From contig JAITMD010000019.1 in the NCBI GenBank assembly GCA_031277535.1, positions 62,001 to 126,000 of the forward strand: DNA of 64,000 nucleotides, read 5' to 3'. The position numbers were made by a program, and so were the translations under genes. The DNA comes from Flavobacteriaceae bacterium. GTDB lineage: Bacteria > Bacteroidota > Bacteroidia > Flavobacteriales > Flavobacteriaceae. This document shows positions 8,055-16,002 of this stretch, piece by piece (positions within the stretch are counted from its first letter, which is position 1; every line of letters starts with the position of its first letter). The notes under the pieces were generated by a model. That model saw only the letters and a program-made list of their open reading frames with translations, did not search any database and was not told the origin of the DNA.

Positions 8055-9097
8055 TATAAAGGATGTACAATTCTTAATAGGTTGTCTAAAATACGATGTT
8101 TTTCTTCTCTTGCAAAATGAGTGAGTTTTGGAGCTTTTATTCCATCTATAAGAGGACTCGAACTTATAAATATTCTGGCTTCATCCCATAAGTTGTTGTC
8201 AATAAAACTTTGTAGGGTTTGTTTGCCACCTTCTATTACCACAGACATTAGATTATGTTTGTACAGAATAGCTGTTATTTGGTGTACAAGGTCTGTTTCA
8301 AAGTCAGCGTATTCATAAGTTACTTTTTCTGTTGATTGCAATTCTTTATTTGCAGTTATACAAATTGTAGGGGCTTCATCAGTAACAATGGCATAGCTGT
8401 CATTTATTTTACCAATTCGATCCAAGTATATTCTTGTTGGATTTTTTCCATACCAATCTCGTGTTGTAAGAGAAGGGTTGTCATCCAATACAGTTTGTGT
8501 GCCTACTAAAAAAGCCATTTCTTCACTTCGCCATTGATGAACCAATTGCTTAGAATAAGTATTAGAAATCCAAAAAGGTTTACTTTCTATTTTGTGTGAC
8601 GGTGCTATAAATCCATCTGATGACTCTGCCCACTTTAAAATAATATAAGGACGTTTTTTGTTGTGAAAAGTAAAAAAACGTTTATTGCTCTCTTGACATT
8701 CTTGTTCTAATACACCAACAATGACTTCTATACCTGCTTCTTTCATTTTTTGAATGCCTCTTCCACATACTTTAGCAAAGGGGTCAACAGTTCCAATGAC
8801 TACTTTTGGAATTTGTTTTTCAATAACTAAGTCACAACAAGGTGGGGTTTTTCCAAAGTGACTACAAGGCTCTAAACTTACATAGAGTGTACTTTCTTTA
8901 AGTAGTTCTTGATTTTTAACAGAGGCTATAGCATTAGGTTCTGCATGAGGACCTCCATATATAGAAGTAAAACCTTCTCCTATAATGCGTCCATTGTGTA
9001 CCACTACGGCACCTACAGAAGGGTTGGGCATTGCAGCAAATGTACCTTGTTTGGCTAATTGAATACAACGGGAAATGTATAGTTCGTGTTTTTCCAA
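8054..9097 (-). CDS. ribD: Bifunctional riboflavin biosynthesis deaminase/reductase RibD
   Basis: The N-terminal deaminase domain has the zinc-binding motif HAEPNAI and PCSHFGKTPPC; the C-terminal part is the NADPH reductase domain (LVGTQTVLDDNPSLTTR, VVIEGGKQTLQSFI). It performs the second and third steps of riboflavin synthesis from GTP. I place the start at a TTG at 9095-9097 (protein begins MEKHELYISRCIQLA, 347 residues), because family proteins begin here and a -7 promoter element overlaps the only earlier start, a TTG at 9122-9124 giving 356 residues. No ATG lies upstream of residue 23. It is followed by yigZ. Confidence 0.92.
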   Translation of the reverse strand: MEKHELYISRCIQLAKQGTFAAMPNPSVGAVVVHNGRIIGEGFTSIYGGPHAEPNAIASVKNQELLKESTLYVSLEPCSHFGKTPPCCDLVIEKQIPKVVIGTVDPFAKVCGRGIQKMKEAGIEVIVGVLEQECQESNKRFFTFHNKKRPYIILKWAESSDGFIAPSHKIESKPFWISNTYSKQLVHQWRSEEMAFLVGTQTVLDDNPSLTTRDWYGKNPTRIYLDRIGKINDSYAIVTDEAPTICITANKELQSTEKVTYEYADFETDLVHQITAILYKHNLMSVVIEGGKQTLQSFIDNNLWDEARIFISSSPLIDGIKAPKLTHFAREEKHRILDNLLRIVHPL

Positions 9098-9121
9098 AGT
9101 AAATAGACTAAAATATGAATA

Positions 9122-9129
9122 CAAAATTA
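9122..9129 (-). promoter_or_regulatory. Candidate ribD -7 element (TAATTTTG)
   Basis: Exact TAnnTTTG on the minus strand, 24 bases before the proposed TTG start of ribD. Its position argues against the longer reading frame, whose TTG is part of this element. No good -33 TTG is seen. Confidence 0.5.
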
Positions 9130-9331
9130 AGCAATTTCTCTTTTATTACTGAGAAGTCTTTAATCGAAATAGAACATACTGCTTTTAGTGTATAGGCTAT
9201 TTTCAAAAGTTTGAATAAAATATTTATGAAAGTGAAGAGAGTATTATAAAACATATCCCTTGTTTGAGTTGTTTAAATTTTGTAACTTGTTATTTTTCAA
9301 ACGGATAATATTAATCAATAAAATAAATAAG

Positions 9332-10732
9332 ATGAGTAATTTAATAAAATCAAGTATCAAAACAATCAATCCTACTACAGGAAAAGAAGAAAAAGTATAT
9401 CCTGTGATGTCTGCTGATCAGATTGATCAAATCTTAACCAAAGCAGACCAAACTTTTAAAACTTGGGGTAAAACAACTATTAAAGAGAGAGCCGTTATTA
9501 TTCATAAAGTAGCTCGAACATTTAGAGAACGTAAAGTAGAATTAGGTACACTAATCACTACAGAGATGGGTAAATTATTGAATGAAGGAATTGGAGAGGT
9601 GCTGCTATGTGCAGATATTTTTGATTTCTATGCAGACAATGCAGAGACACTATTAGCAGATGAAAAGATTAAGACCCCTCACGGAGAAGCTTTTATTAGT
9701 AAAGAGCCTATAGGAACTATTTTAAGTGTTCAACCTTGGAACTTCCCATTCTATCAGATTACACGTTCTGCTGCTCCTAACTTAATGGCAGGGAATACGA
9801 TGGTATTAAAGCACGCTTCTAATATCCCTCAGTGTGCTGAGATAATGGAAGTAATCTTTAAAGAATGCGGTCTGCCTGATGGTGTATATACTAATCTATT
9901 TGTACCAGGAGCATCTATTGAAGCTATTATAGGTGATCCAAGAGTAAAAGCGGTTGCTTTTACAGGTAGTGAACCTGCAGGATCAAGTGTAGCTGCAGCA
10001 GCTGGTAAACATATCAAAAAGACAACTCTTGAGTTAGGAGGTAGTGATGCTTTTGTTGTATTAGATGATGCAGATATCAATAAAGCAATTAAAGGTGCTG
10101 TAGAAGGAAGACTGTGGAATGCAGGACAAGTATGTGTGTCTCCTAAGCGTTTAATAGTAGATAAGAAGTTAGGTAAAGCGTTTATAGAAGGGGTAACAGA
10201 ACAAGTGAAAAAGGTGAAGGTAGGAGATCCTATGCTTGCTGATACTCAGTTAGCTCCATTGAGCAGTGAAAAAGCAAGAGAAGATGTATTAAAACAAGTG
10301 AAAAAAGCTGTGGAACAAGGAGCAAAACTTGTTTACGGTGGAAATAAACTGGATAGAGAGGGATGGTTTATGGAACCCACTATCTTAACTGGTATTAAGA
10401 AAGGAATGGATGCCTACAGTGAAGAAATCTTCGGACCTGTGTTTATGATCTACGAAGTAGAGAATGAGGCTGAGGCTATTGCATTAGCAAATGATACGGA
10501 GTATGGATTAGGAGGAAGTGTATTTACTGAGAATAAAGAAAGAGGAGTAAAAGTAGCTCGTCAGATTGTGACTGGTATGGTGTATATCAACCATGTGACA
10601 GGTATCTCTCCAGAACTTCCATTTGGTGGAGCTAAGAAGTCAGGATATGGTAGAGAACAAGCAAAATATGGTATTCACGAGTTTGTGAACGAGAAATTAA
10701 TCAGAGTAACTGATATCGATAAAGCTTATTAG
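9332..10732 (+). CDS. NAD(P)-dependent aldehyde (succinate-semialdehyde) dehydrogenase
   Basis: 466 residues from ATG 9332 (MSNLIKSSIKTINPTTGKE); the frame is open from 9260, but the extra 24 residues do not belong to the family. Aldehyde dehydrogenase landmarks are present: PWNFPF (135-140), TLELGGSDAF with the general base E234, and NAGQVCVSPKR with the catalytic C268. The length and NPTTGK start are typical of the succinate-semialdehyde dehydrogenase (GabD/Sad) branch; other aldehydes remain possible. It is a single-gene unit followed by a hairpin terminator. Confidence 0.9.
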   Translation: MSNLIKSSIKTINPTTGKEEKVYPVMSADQIDQILTKADQTFKTWGKTTIKERAVIIHKVARTFRERKVELGTLITTEMGKLLNEGIGEVLLCADIFDFYADNAETLLADEKIKTPHGEAFISKEPIGTILSVQPWNFPFYQITRSAAPNLMAGNTMVLKHASNIPQCAEIMEVIFKECGLPDGVYTNLFVPGASIEAIIGDPRVKAVAFTGSEPAGSSVAAAAGKHIKKTTLELGGSDAFVVLDDADINKAIKGAVEGRLWNAGQVCVSPKRLIVDKKLGKAFIEGVTEQVKKVKVGDPMLADTQLAPLSSEKAREDVLKQVKKAVEQGAKLVYGGNKLDREGWFMEPTILTGIKKGMDAYSEEIFGPVFMIYEVENEAEAIALANDTEYGLGGSVFTENKERGVKVARQIVTGMVYINHVTGISPELPFGGAKKSGYGREQAKYGIHEFVNEKLIRVTDIDKAY

Positions 10733-10759
10733 TAGTAAGTATTTTAAATTGTTTAAGTG

Positions 10760-10790
10760 AACTGTCATCAGCAATGGTGACAGTTTTTTT
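10760..10790 (+). terminator. Hairpin terminator after aldehyde dehydrogenase
   Basis: Arms AACTGTCA (10760-10767) and TGACAGTT (10778-10785), a 10-base loop, then a T-run. Confidence 0.85.
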
Positions 10791-10807
10791 ATTTTAATAT
10801 AACGCAC

Positions 10808-10871
10808 GTCCATCTATAGAGACGCAATACTTTGTGTCTAACACAATGTATGTCCACCTGTAGAGACGCAA
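10808..10871. repeat. Two 20-base direct repeats containing TAGAGACGCAA
   Basis: GTCCATCTATAGAGACGCAA (10808-10827) and GTCCACCTGTAGAGACGCAA (10852-10871) differ at two positions and are 44 bases apart. The second copy continues as GTAGAGACGCAAAATGTTGC followed by TTCTAC, an imperfect hairpin. This resembles dispersed intergenic repeat elements; whether it is repeated elsewhere in the genome cannot be seen here. Confidence 0.6.
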
Positions 10872-10941
10872 AATGTTGCTTCTACTTTATAGTATTATAG
10901 TCAGCGACAAAAAATAAAATACTTTGATATATGAATTATGT

Positions 10942-10957
10942 ATCGTAATATTGCGAT
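10942..10957. promoter_or_regulatory. ArsR-type operator 1
   Basis: ATCGTAATATTGCGAT, a 16-bp near-perfect palindrome ending 19 bases before arsR. A perfect version of the same sequence lies downstream of arsR (11329-11344), so both are probably ArsR binding sites. Autoregulation is inferred. Confidence 0.75.
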
Positions 10958-10976
10958 ATAATAAAACGAATATATT

Positions 10977-11306
10977 ATGGGGATTACTAAGGCAGAGTTA
11001 TTTAGTGAAAAGAAAAATAGATTAGCTAATATGTTTAAAGTATTAGGACATCCTGCACGTGTAGCTATCTTGCAATATATCATTAATCAGAAAGCTTGTA
11101 TCTGTAATGACTTAGTAGAAGAATTAGGATTAGCACAAGCTACAATTTCACAACATTTAAAAGAGTTGAAAAACAGTGGAATTATCAAAGGGAATATAGA
11201 AGGAAAATCAGTGTGTTATTGTATAGACGAGGTTGTATGGAATGAGTTTGCACAAGAGTTTGGCTTGTTTTTCTCTCAGAGTATACAAAATAACGAATGC
11301 TGTTAA
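10977..11306 (+). CDS. arsR: ArsR/SmtB-family metalloregulator
   Basis: 109 residues with a winged-helix fold. The motif KACICNDL (C41, C43) at the start of the recognition region matches the arsenic-sensing ELCVCDL of ArsR, followed by the helix-turn-helix ELGLAQATISQHLKELKNSGII (about 49-70). Extra cysteines at the C-terminus (NNECC) may add ligands. Such repressors leave the DNA when As(III) or a similar soft metal binds. It is the first gene of arsR-DUF6428-ACR3 and is flanked by two copies of one palindrome. Confidence 0.93.
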   Translation: MGITKAELFSEKKNRLANMFKVLGHPARVAILQYIINQKACICNDLVEELGLAQATISQHLKELKNSGIIKGNIEGKSVCYCIDEVVWNEFAQEFGLFFSQSIQNNECC

Positions 11307-11328
11307 GGCATTTTTTTTAAAATAACGT

Positions 11329-11344
11329 ATCGTAATATTACGAT
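11329..11344. promoter_or_regulatory. ArsR-type operator 2
   Basis: ATCGTAATATTACGAT, a perfect 16-bp palindrome in the 64-base gap between arsR and the DUF6428 gene, differing at one base from operator 1. It implies a second, separately repressed promoter for the DUF6428-ACR3 pair. Confidence 0.78.
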
Positions 11345-11370
11345 TATTAATAGACGTAAATTGTAACAAT

Positions 11371-11856
11371 ATGAAATTATCAGAAGTAAAGAGTGCATTG
11401 ACAACTATGCAAAATGTTGTGTTCAAATTAGAGAATGGAAGTATAGTACCTGCCCATTTTCATATTACAGAAGTTGGGCAGATAGATAGAAATTTTATCG
11501 ACTGCGGAGGTACTATTAGAAAAGATCAGAAAGTAAACTTTCAATTATGGATAGCTGATGATTACGATCATCAATTAAAGGCAGAGAAGCTTTTAAACAT
11601 AATAGAGTTATCTGAGCGATTATTAGGAATCAAAGATGGAGAAGTAGAGGTAGAGTATCAACGCGACACTATCGGTAAGTTTAATCTTGCTTTGGATAAA
11701 GAAACGAATGTATTTATATTGGAAAATACGATGACCGCCTGTTTAGCAGAGGAGGCTTGTGGTTTTCCTATCGAAAAAAAGAAGGTTTCGCTATCTTCCC
11801 TAAAATCAGAATCTTGCTGTACTCCACAAACAGATTGTTGTTCTGATGAAAAATAA
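11371..11856 (+). CDS. DUF6428 family protein of the arsenic operon
   Basis: 161 residues, soluble, no signal peptide. The sequence (MKLSEVKSAL, VPAHFHITEVGQIDRNFIDCGG, FQLWIADDYDHQL) matches the DUF6428 family found in Bacteroidota ars operons. The C-terminus is a cysteine cluster (ESCCTPQTDCCSDEK) that could bind arsenite or another thiophilic metal; this is inference. The ACR3 gene overlaps its end by 11 bases, which points to coupled expression and a role in arsenite handling. The biochemical function is unknown. Confidence 0.82.
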   Translation: MKLSEVKSALTTMQNVVFKLENGSIVPAHFHITEVGQIDRNFIDCGGTIRKDQKVNFQLWIADDYDHQLKAEKLLNIIELSERLLGIKDGEVEVEYQRDTIGKFNLALDKETNVFILENTMTACLAEEACGFPIEKKKVSLSSLKSESCCTPQTDCCSDEK

Positions 11857-12880
11857 ACGATTAAAATTTTTAGATCGATACTTGACGTTATGGATATTCC
11901 TAACCATGTTTTTGGGAGTAACTGTAGGATATTTCTATCCAGGTATTCAAGAGGCCATGGGAGTAGTCTCTATAGGAAGTACTAATATACCTTTAGCCAT
12001 TGGATTAATTGTGATGATGTATCCTCCCTTAGCTAAAGTTGATTATAGTCTGTTGCCAAAAGCATTTAAAGACAAACGAGCGCTATCAACATCTTTATTG
12101 CTTAACTGGGTGATAGGACCTATATTGATGTTTGTCTTAGCGATCCTGTTTTTACATGATCAACCTGATTATATGGTAGGAGTAATCTTAATAGGGATAG
12201 CTCGATGTATAGCGATGGTTCTTGTATGGAATGACTTGGCAAAGGGAAACAAAGAATACGCAGCGATGTTAGTAGCTCTTAATAGTGTATTTCAGATACT
12301 TTTTTACAGTGTGTATGTATGGATATTTGTAAGTGTTTTACCTTCTAAATTAGGGTTTACTACCTATGAAGTAAAAATAGAGATGACAGAAGTACTTCAG
12401 AGCGTATTGATGTATTTAGGTGTTCCATTTTTAGCAGGGTATTTAAGTCATAAATATTTGATTAAGTACAAAGGACAGGAGTGGTATAATCACAAGTTTA
12501 TACCATTTATCTCACCTTTTACGCTATATGCCTTGTTGTTTACTATATTTTTAATGTTCTCATTGAAAGGGGAGCAAATAGTAGAGTTACCAACAGAAGT
12601 GATAAAAGTAGGAATTCCTTTAGTTATCTATTTTGTTATGATGTTTGTGGTTAGTTTCTTTATAAACTATCGTTTAAAATTACCTTATGATCACAATGCT
12701 GCTATATCTTTTACAGCAGCAGGCAATAATTTTGAGTTGGCGATAGCCATTGCTATAGCTGTGTTTGGAATACACTCTCCACAAGCTTTTGTTGGGGTAA
12801 TAGGGCCCTTAGTAGAAGTACCTGTATTGATTGCTTTAGTGAGGTTAAGTCTATATTGGCAAAAGAGATTTTATAAATAG
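11846..12880 (+). CDS. acr3: ACR3-family arsenite efflux transporter
   Basis: 344 residues with about ten hydrophobic helices. The ACR3 signature GIARCIAMVLVWNDLAKG (117-134) contains the conserved Cys121 needed for As(III) transport in characterised ACR3 proteins, and FTAAGNNFELAIAIAIAVFG near the C-terminus carries the conserved NNFE. It exports As(OH)3 across the inner membrane. It overlaps the DUF6428 gene by 11 bases. No arsenate reductase gene is in this operon. Confidence 0.95.
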   Translation: MKNKRLKFLDRYLTLWIFLTMFLGVTVGYFYPGIQEAMGVVSIGSTNIPLAIGLIVMMYPPLAKVDYSLLPKAFKDKRALSTSLLLNWVIGPILMFVLAILFLHDQPDYMVGVILIGIARCIAMVLVWNDLAKGNKEYAAMLVALNSVFQILFYSVYVWIFVSVLPSKLGFTTYEVKIEMTEVLQSVLMYLGVPFLAGYLSHKYLIKYKGQEWYNHKFIPFISPFTLYALLFTIFLMFSLKGEQIVELPTEVIKVGIPLVIYFVMMFVVSFFINYRLKLPYDHNAAISFTAAGNNFELAIAIAIAVFGIHSPQAFVGVIGPLVEVPVLIALVRLSLYWQKRFYK

Positions 12881-12897
12881 TAATTCACTTTTAAAAT

Positions 12898-12948
12898 AAA
12901 AAAACTGCTGTTATATCTATGATATTAGGCTGTAACAACAGTTTTTTT
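12898..12948 (+). terminator. Terminator of the ars operon
   Basis: Arms AAAAAACTGCTGTTAT and GTAACAACAGTTTTTT pair with one mismatch and a ~20-base AT-rich loop, ending in a T-run just after the ACR3 gene. Confidence 0.8.
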
Positions 12949-13864
12949 ATAATAGCGTTTTTACAGAGAGAGTAACATGTAACTATTATAGTTGAATAAC
13001 TTTTTTGAGAAAAAAACTATAATTTTTTTTGTTTTTTAGGTCTTTGTATGAAGAATTTTATTGCTTCTTCTCAGAATTTTGCTCTGTTTTTTTGTGTTTT
13101 AGTACTTAAAACACCTAAAGTAACAGTTTTTATCAAAAAACACACTTACTTTTTTTTAAACATATTTTTAATTAATCAATTGATTATTAGTTGTTTGGTT
13201 GTTTTTTTGTTCAAAATGAGTTTTAGTTGATAGGGGCTTGAGCCCTTTGTATTACTGCCTTTATTAGAGAATTGTTGGACAGTTGTAGGACAATACCTCG
13301 TAAATAGTGGAGTAGAGCAGCTGTTTGTCGAGCAATTGTCCTCTGAGTGTTCTACTACTGTCCTTTGATGTAATATTAAAACTTTGTTCAAATAGATTTG
13401 AAATAATAGGAAAGTAGTTTTGAAACATTTTATTTTCCTTTCCTTTTATAGTTGACAATAGGAGCATAGTGCAGTAAAGAATTAGAAAAGCTCTTATAGA
13501 TACGAAAGGAGATACTTTCATAGAAGTAGTTTCTAACGACGATATTTTGGGAAATAGAGGTATAAGATGATAATTTTAAAGCATTGAGTAGCGATACTTG
13601 GTGTCGTGAACATTTATGAAGAGAGACACTCACACAAATTAGAATAGAAGTAGTAGGTGAATATTAAAAAGACAATGATTACAAGCATAACTATCTTTAC
13701 GATTTAAAACACTTGTTCTAAGGTATTGTTTAGCTTAAGAGATGTAAACCAATTATTTGATATAAAATGTATTGATTCATAGAAAAATACAGAGATACAT
13801 AATGTTGTTTATGCAGATAAAACTGTATTTTAGTTTTCTTAAAATGAAATAATAGAAAAAGGTA
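12949..13864. other. Gene-poor region of 0.9 kb
   Basis: No reading frame here has a recognisable protein. The open stretches (for example 13264-13521 and 13430-13633 on the minus strand) are short, mutually overlapping and unlike any family I know. A nested inverted repeat is present at 13277-13363. The stretch could be decayed coding DNA or could hold an unrecognised RNA. Confidence 0.5.
13277..13363. repeat. Nested inverted repeats
   Basis: GGACAGT (13277-13283) and GGACAAT (13288-13294) on the left are mirrored by ATTGTCC (13335-13341) and ACTGTCC (13357-13363) on the right, so both can pair at once as an 87-base two-step hairpin with a 40-base loop and a 15-base bulge. Confidence 0.5.
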
Positions 13865-14662
13865 ATGGATACACAGCATAATTATATAGACGTAAATAAG
13901 AAGACTTGGAACGAAAAAGTGGCTATACACGTAGATTCTGACTTTTATAATATGAAAGATTTCTTAGAAGGAGCAACGTCTTTGAATGAGATAGAATTAA
14001 ACTTGTTAGGAGATATTAAAGGTAAGAAAGTACTTCATTTACAATGTCATTTTGGACAAGATACACTTTCACTGGCAAGGATGGGAGCAGAGGTTACTGG
14101 AGTAGATCTATCAGATAAGGCAGTAGAAAAAGGACGTGAGTTAGCAGAGCAATTAGGTCTAAATGCATGTTTTATCTGTAGTGATGTATATAAACTTCCG
14201 GAGGTATTAGAAGAGCAGTTTGATATTGTATATACAAGTTATGGGGTGATTGGATGGTTGCCAGATATGAATAAATGGGCTGAGGTAGTTTCTAAGTTTG
14301 TGAAACCAGGAGGTAAGTTTGTCTTTGTAGAATTTCACCCATTTATATGGATGTATGATTACGACTTTACAAAGGTAGATTACTCTTACTTTAATGTAGA
14401 GGATATCGTAGAGACAGAAAGTGGAACTTATGCAGATAGAAGTGCAGATGTACAGTTAAAGAGTGTGAGTTGGAATCACAGTATTGCAGAGGTAGTACAG
14501 AGTTTAGTAGATCAGCAATTGCAAATAAAGACTTTTGAAGAGCATAATTATTCACCTTATTCTTGCTTTAATCATGTGGTAGAGATTGCTCCTAAAAAGT
14601 TTCAGATAGCACCTTTTGGAGATAAAGTACCTTTGGTTTATGCGATAGTAGCGGGTAAGTAA
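13865..14662 (+). CDS. Class I SAM-dependent methyltransferase
   Basis: 265 residues with the Rossmann methyltransferase motifs: motif I VLHLQCHFGQDTLSLARMG (around residues 56-74) and VTGVDLSDKA (motif II), FDIVYTSYGVIGWL (motif IV) and VKPGGKFVFVEFHP (motif V/VI). It belongs to the Methyltransf_25/11 group of small-molecule methylases; the substrate cannot be told. It sits alone after the gene-poor stretch, and I see no terminator behind it. Confidence 0.85.
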   Translation: MDTQHNYIDVNKKTWNEKVAIHVDSDFYNMKDFLEGATSLNEIELNLLGDIKGKKVLHLQCHFGQDTLSLARMGAEVTGVDLSDKAVEKGRELAEQLGLNACFICSDVYKLPEVLEEQFDIVYTSYGVIGWLPDMNKWAEVVSKFVKPGGKFVFVEFHPFIWMYDYDFTKVDYSYFNVEDIVETESGTYADRSADVQLKSVSWNHSIAEVVQSLVDQQLQIKTFEEHNYSPYSCFNHVVEIAPKKFQIAPFGDKVPLVYAIVAGK

Positions 14663-14746
14663 GTTTTTAGTTCATTGTTCTTGGGTAAGAGAGAAGTTAT
14701 ATTTTATATAGAGAAATAATAGATATTTAATACAGATAGTTTTTTA

Positions 14747-14754
14747 TATTTTTG
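14747..14754 (+). promoter_or_regulatory. Candidate -7 element (TATTTTTG)
   Basis: Exact TAnnTTTG match 160 bases upstream of the P-loop ATPase gene. It would produce a long 5' leader beginning near 14758 that contains the paired segments described at 14795-14903. Confidence 0.45.
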
Positions 14755-14794
14755 TAGTTCTTGCAGATGTGATTTCTGTATCTAAATAACTTCA

Positions 14795-14903
14795 TTTAGA
14801 GAGGTGTGTAGGCGCTACTACAGTTTGTACTTCTCCGTTTTCCTTAGGTAGATTTTAGTATGTACAAAAATAGTTGATAGCGAAGGATGTTGTCATCTCT
14901 AAA
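14795..14903 (+). ncRNA. Putative structured 5' leader RNA
   Basis: Outer arms TTTAGAGA (14795-14802) and TCTCTAAA (14896-14903) enclose a small hairpin GTAG-GCG-CTAC (14808-14818) and a second long-range pair TTTGTAC (14824-14830) / GTACAAA (14862-14868). This gives a closed multibranch layout ending 11 bases before the ATPase start codon. It matches no riboswitch class I can name. It is a structural prediction by eye only. Confidence 0.4.
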
Positions 14904-14914
14904 ACCGCAAACAA

Positions 14915-15484
14915 ATGAATAAACCTCAATTTTATATAGTCACAGGTGGGCCAGGTAGTGGAAAGACAACCTTATTAAACGCATTAGCAAGTAAGGGATA
15001 TCAAGTGGTGCCTGAAGTTGGTAGAGCTATTATCCAAAGAGAGCAAAATTTGGAAGGTGATGCTGTACCTTGGAAGAATAAACAGTTGTTCTATGAAGCT
15101 ATGTTAGCTCAGTCTATCACAGATTATACCAATTGTTTTAGTCAAGAGTTAGTGCTGTGGGATAGAGGAATTATAGACAGTATCGGCTATGCTATATTAG
15201 AAAACTTAGTGATATCACCCATACAGAGACAATGGGCAGAAGACATGAAGTATGCGAGTCATGTTTTTATCTGTCCTCCATGGGAAGAAATTTACACACA
15301 GGACAAAGAAAGAAAACAGGATTTAGCTTTGGCAATAAAGACCTATGAAGTAATGAAGAATACGTATCAACGAATGGGATATACGTTAGTAGAAGTGCCT
15401 AAAGGGACAGTGAAGGAGCGAGTTGATTTTGTGATAGAGGTATTAAAACAACAAGAAGATGAAAGAAATAATAGAAACAGATAG
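14915..15484 (+). CDS. P-loop ATPase (AAA_28-like)
   Basis: 189 residues. A Walker A motif GGPGSGKTT (11-19) lies near the N-terminus, LVLWDRGIIDSIGYA in the middle is a Walker-B-like DRG segment typical of kinase-like P-loop proteins (AAA_28 group), and EIYTQDKERKQD is the probable lid. The family is often annotated only as an ATPase; it may phosphorylate or bind a small molecule. Its last 26 bases overlap the GNAT acetyltransferase gene, indicating an operon. A long, possibly structured leader precedes it. Confidence 0.8.
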   Translation: MNKPQFYIVTGGPGSGKTTLLNALASKGYQVVPEVGRAIIQREQNLEGDAVPWKNKQLFYEAMLAQSITDYTNCFSQELVLWDRGIIDSIGYAILENLVISPIQRQWAEDMKYASHVFICPPWEEIYTQDKERKQDLALAIKTYEVMKNTYQRMGYTLVEVPKGTVKERVDFVIEVLKQQEDERNNRNR

Positions 15485-15980
15485 AGTGATTATACGTCCT
15501 ATAGAAGAAGGAGATGTTGAAGGGATGTATATTTTAGATAGCGATAGTAGAGTACAAGAGTTTTTAGGAAAGAAGACTGTTCAAAGTAAAGAGGAGGTAT
15601 TGAGTGTGATTCGCTTTATTCGCCAACAATATGAAGATTACGGTATCGGTAGATGGGCTGTTATAGAGAAAGAGACCAATAGTTTTATAGGTTGGACAGG
15701 GTTTAAGTATATAAATAATGGAACAAATGGAGTAGAGGAATATTTAGATTTAGGTTATCGATTTATATATGACGCTTGGGGAAAAGGCTATGCTACAGAA
15801 ACTGCTAAAGCTTGCTTAGCTTATGCTGATAAATATTTGACAGATTTGCCTATACACGCAATATCAGAAGTGGGGAATGACGGTTCAAAGCATGTGTTAG
15901 AAAAAGTAGGATTTGAGGTAGTTAATACGTTTTTATATGATGATGTGCCGCATTTTTGGTATATTAGATTGGAAAAATAA
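15459..15980 (+). CDS. GNAT-family N-acetyltransferase (RimJ/RimL-like)
   Basis: 173 residues with the Acetyltransf_3 layout: IETDRVIIRPIEEGDVEGM start, IGRWAVIEKETNSFIGWTGF (beta strands 2-4), the acetyl-CoA loop DAWGKGYATETAKA, and the C-terminal strand VGNDGSKHVLEKVGF. It transfers acetyl from acetyl-CoA to an amine; the substrate may be a protein N-terminus, antibiotic or small amine. It overlaps the ATPase gene by 26 bases and is followed after 22 bases by the Crp-like regulator. Confidence 0.88.
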   Translation: MKEIIETDRVIIRPIEEGDVEGMYILDSDSRVQEFLGKKTVQSKEEVLSVIRFIRQQYEDYGIGRWAVIEKETNSFIGWTGFKYINNGTNGVEEYLDLGYRFIYDAWGKGYATETAKACLAYADKYLTDLPIHAISEVGNDGSKHVLEKVGFEVVNTFLYDDVPHFWYIRLEK

Positions 15981-16002
15981 ACACAATTAATTAATAAATG
16001 CT

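Noticed and set aside
9260..9331. Longer N-terminus of the aldehyde dehydrogenase
   Set aside because: The 24 extra residues are hydrophobic and basic and precede the family start; ATG 9332 fits.
10760..10886. ArsR operator in the repeats before arsR
   Set aside because: The GTAGAGACGC repeats are unrelated to the ATCGTAATATTACGAT palindrome.
13264..13633. Two overlapping minus-strand frames of 85 and 67 codons in the gene-poor stretch
   Set aside because: They overlap each other, resemble no family, have no promoter and look like AT-rich chance frames.
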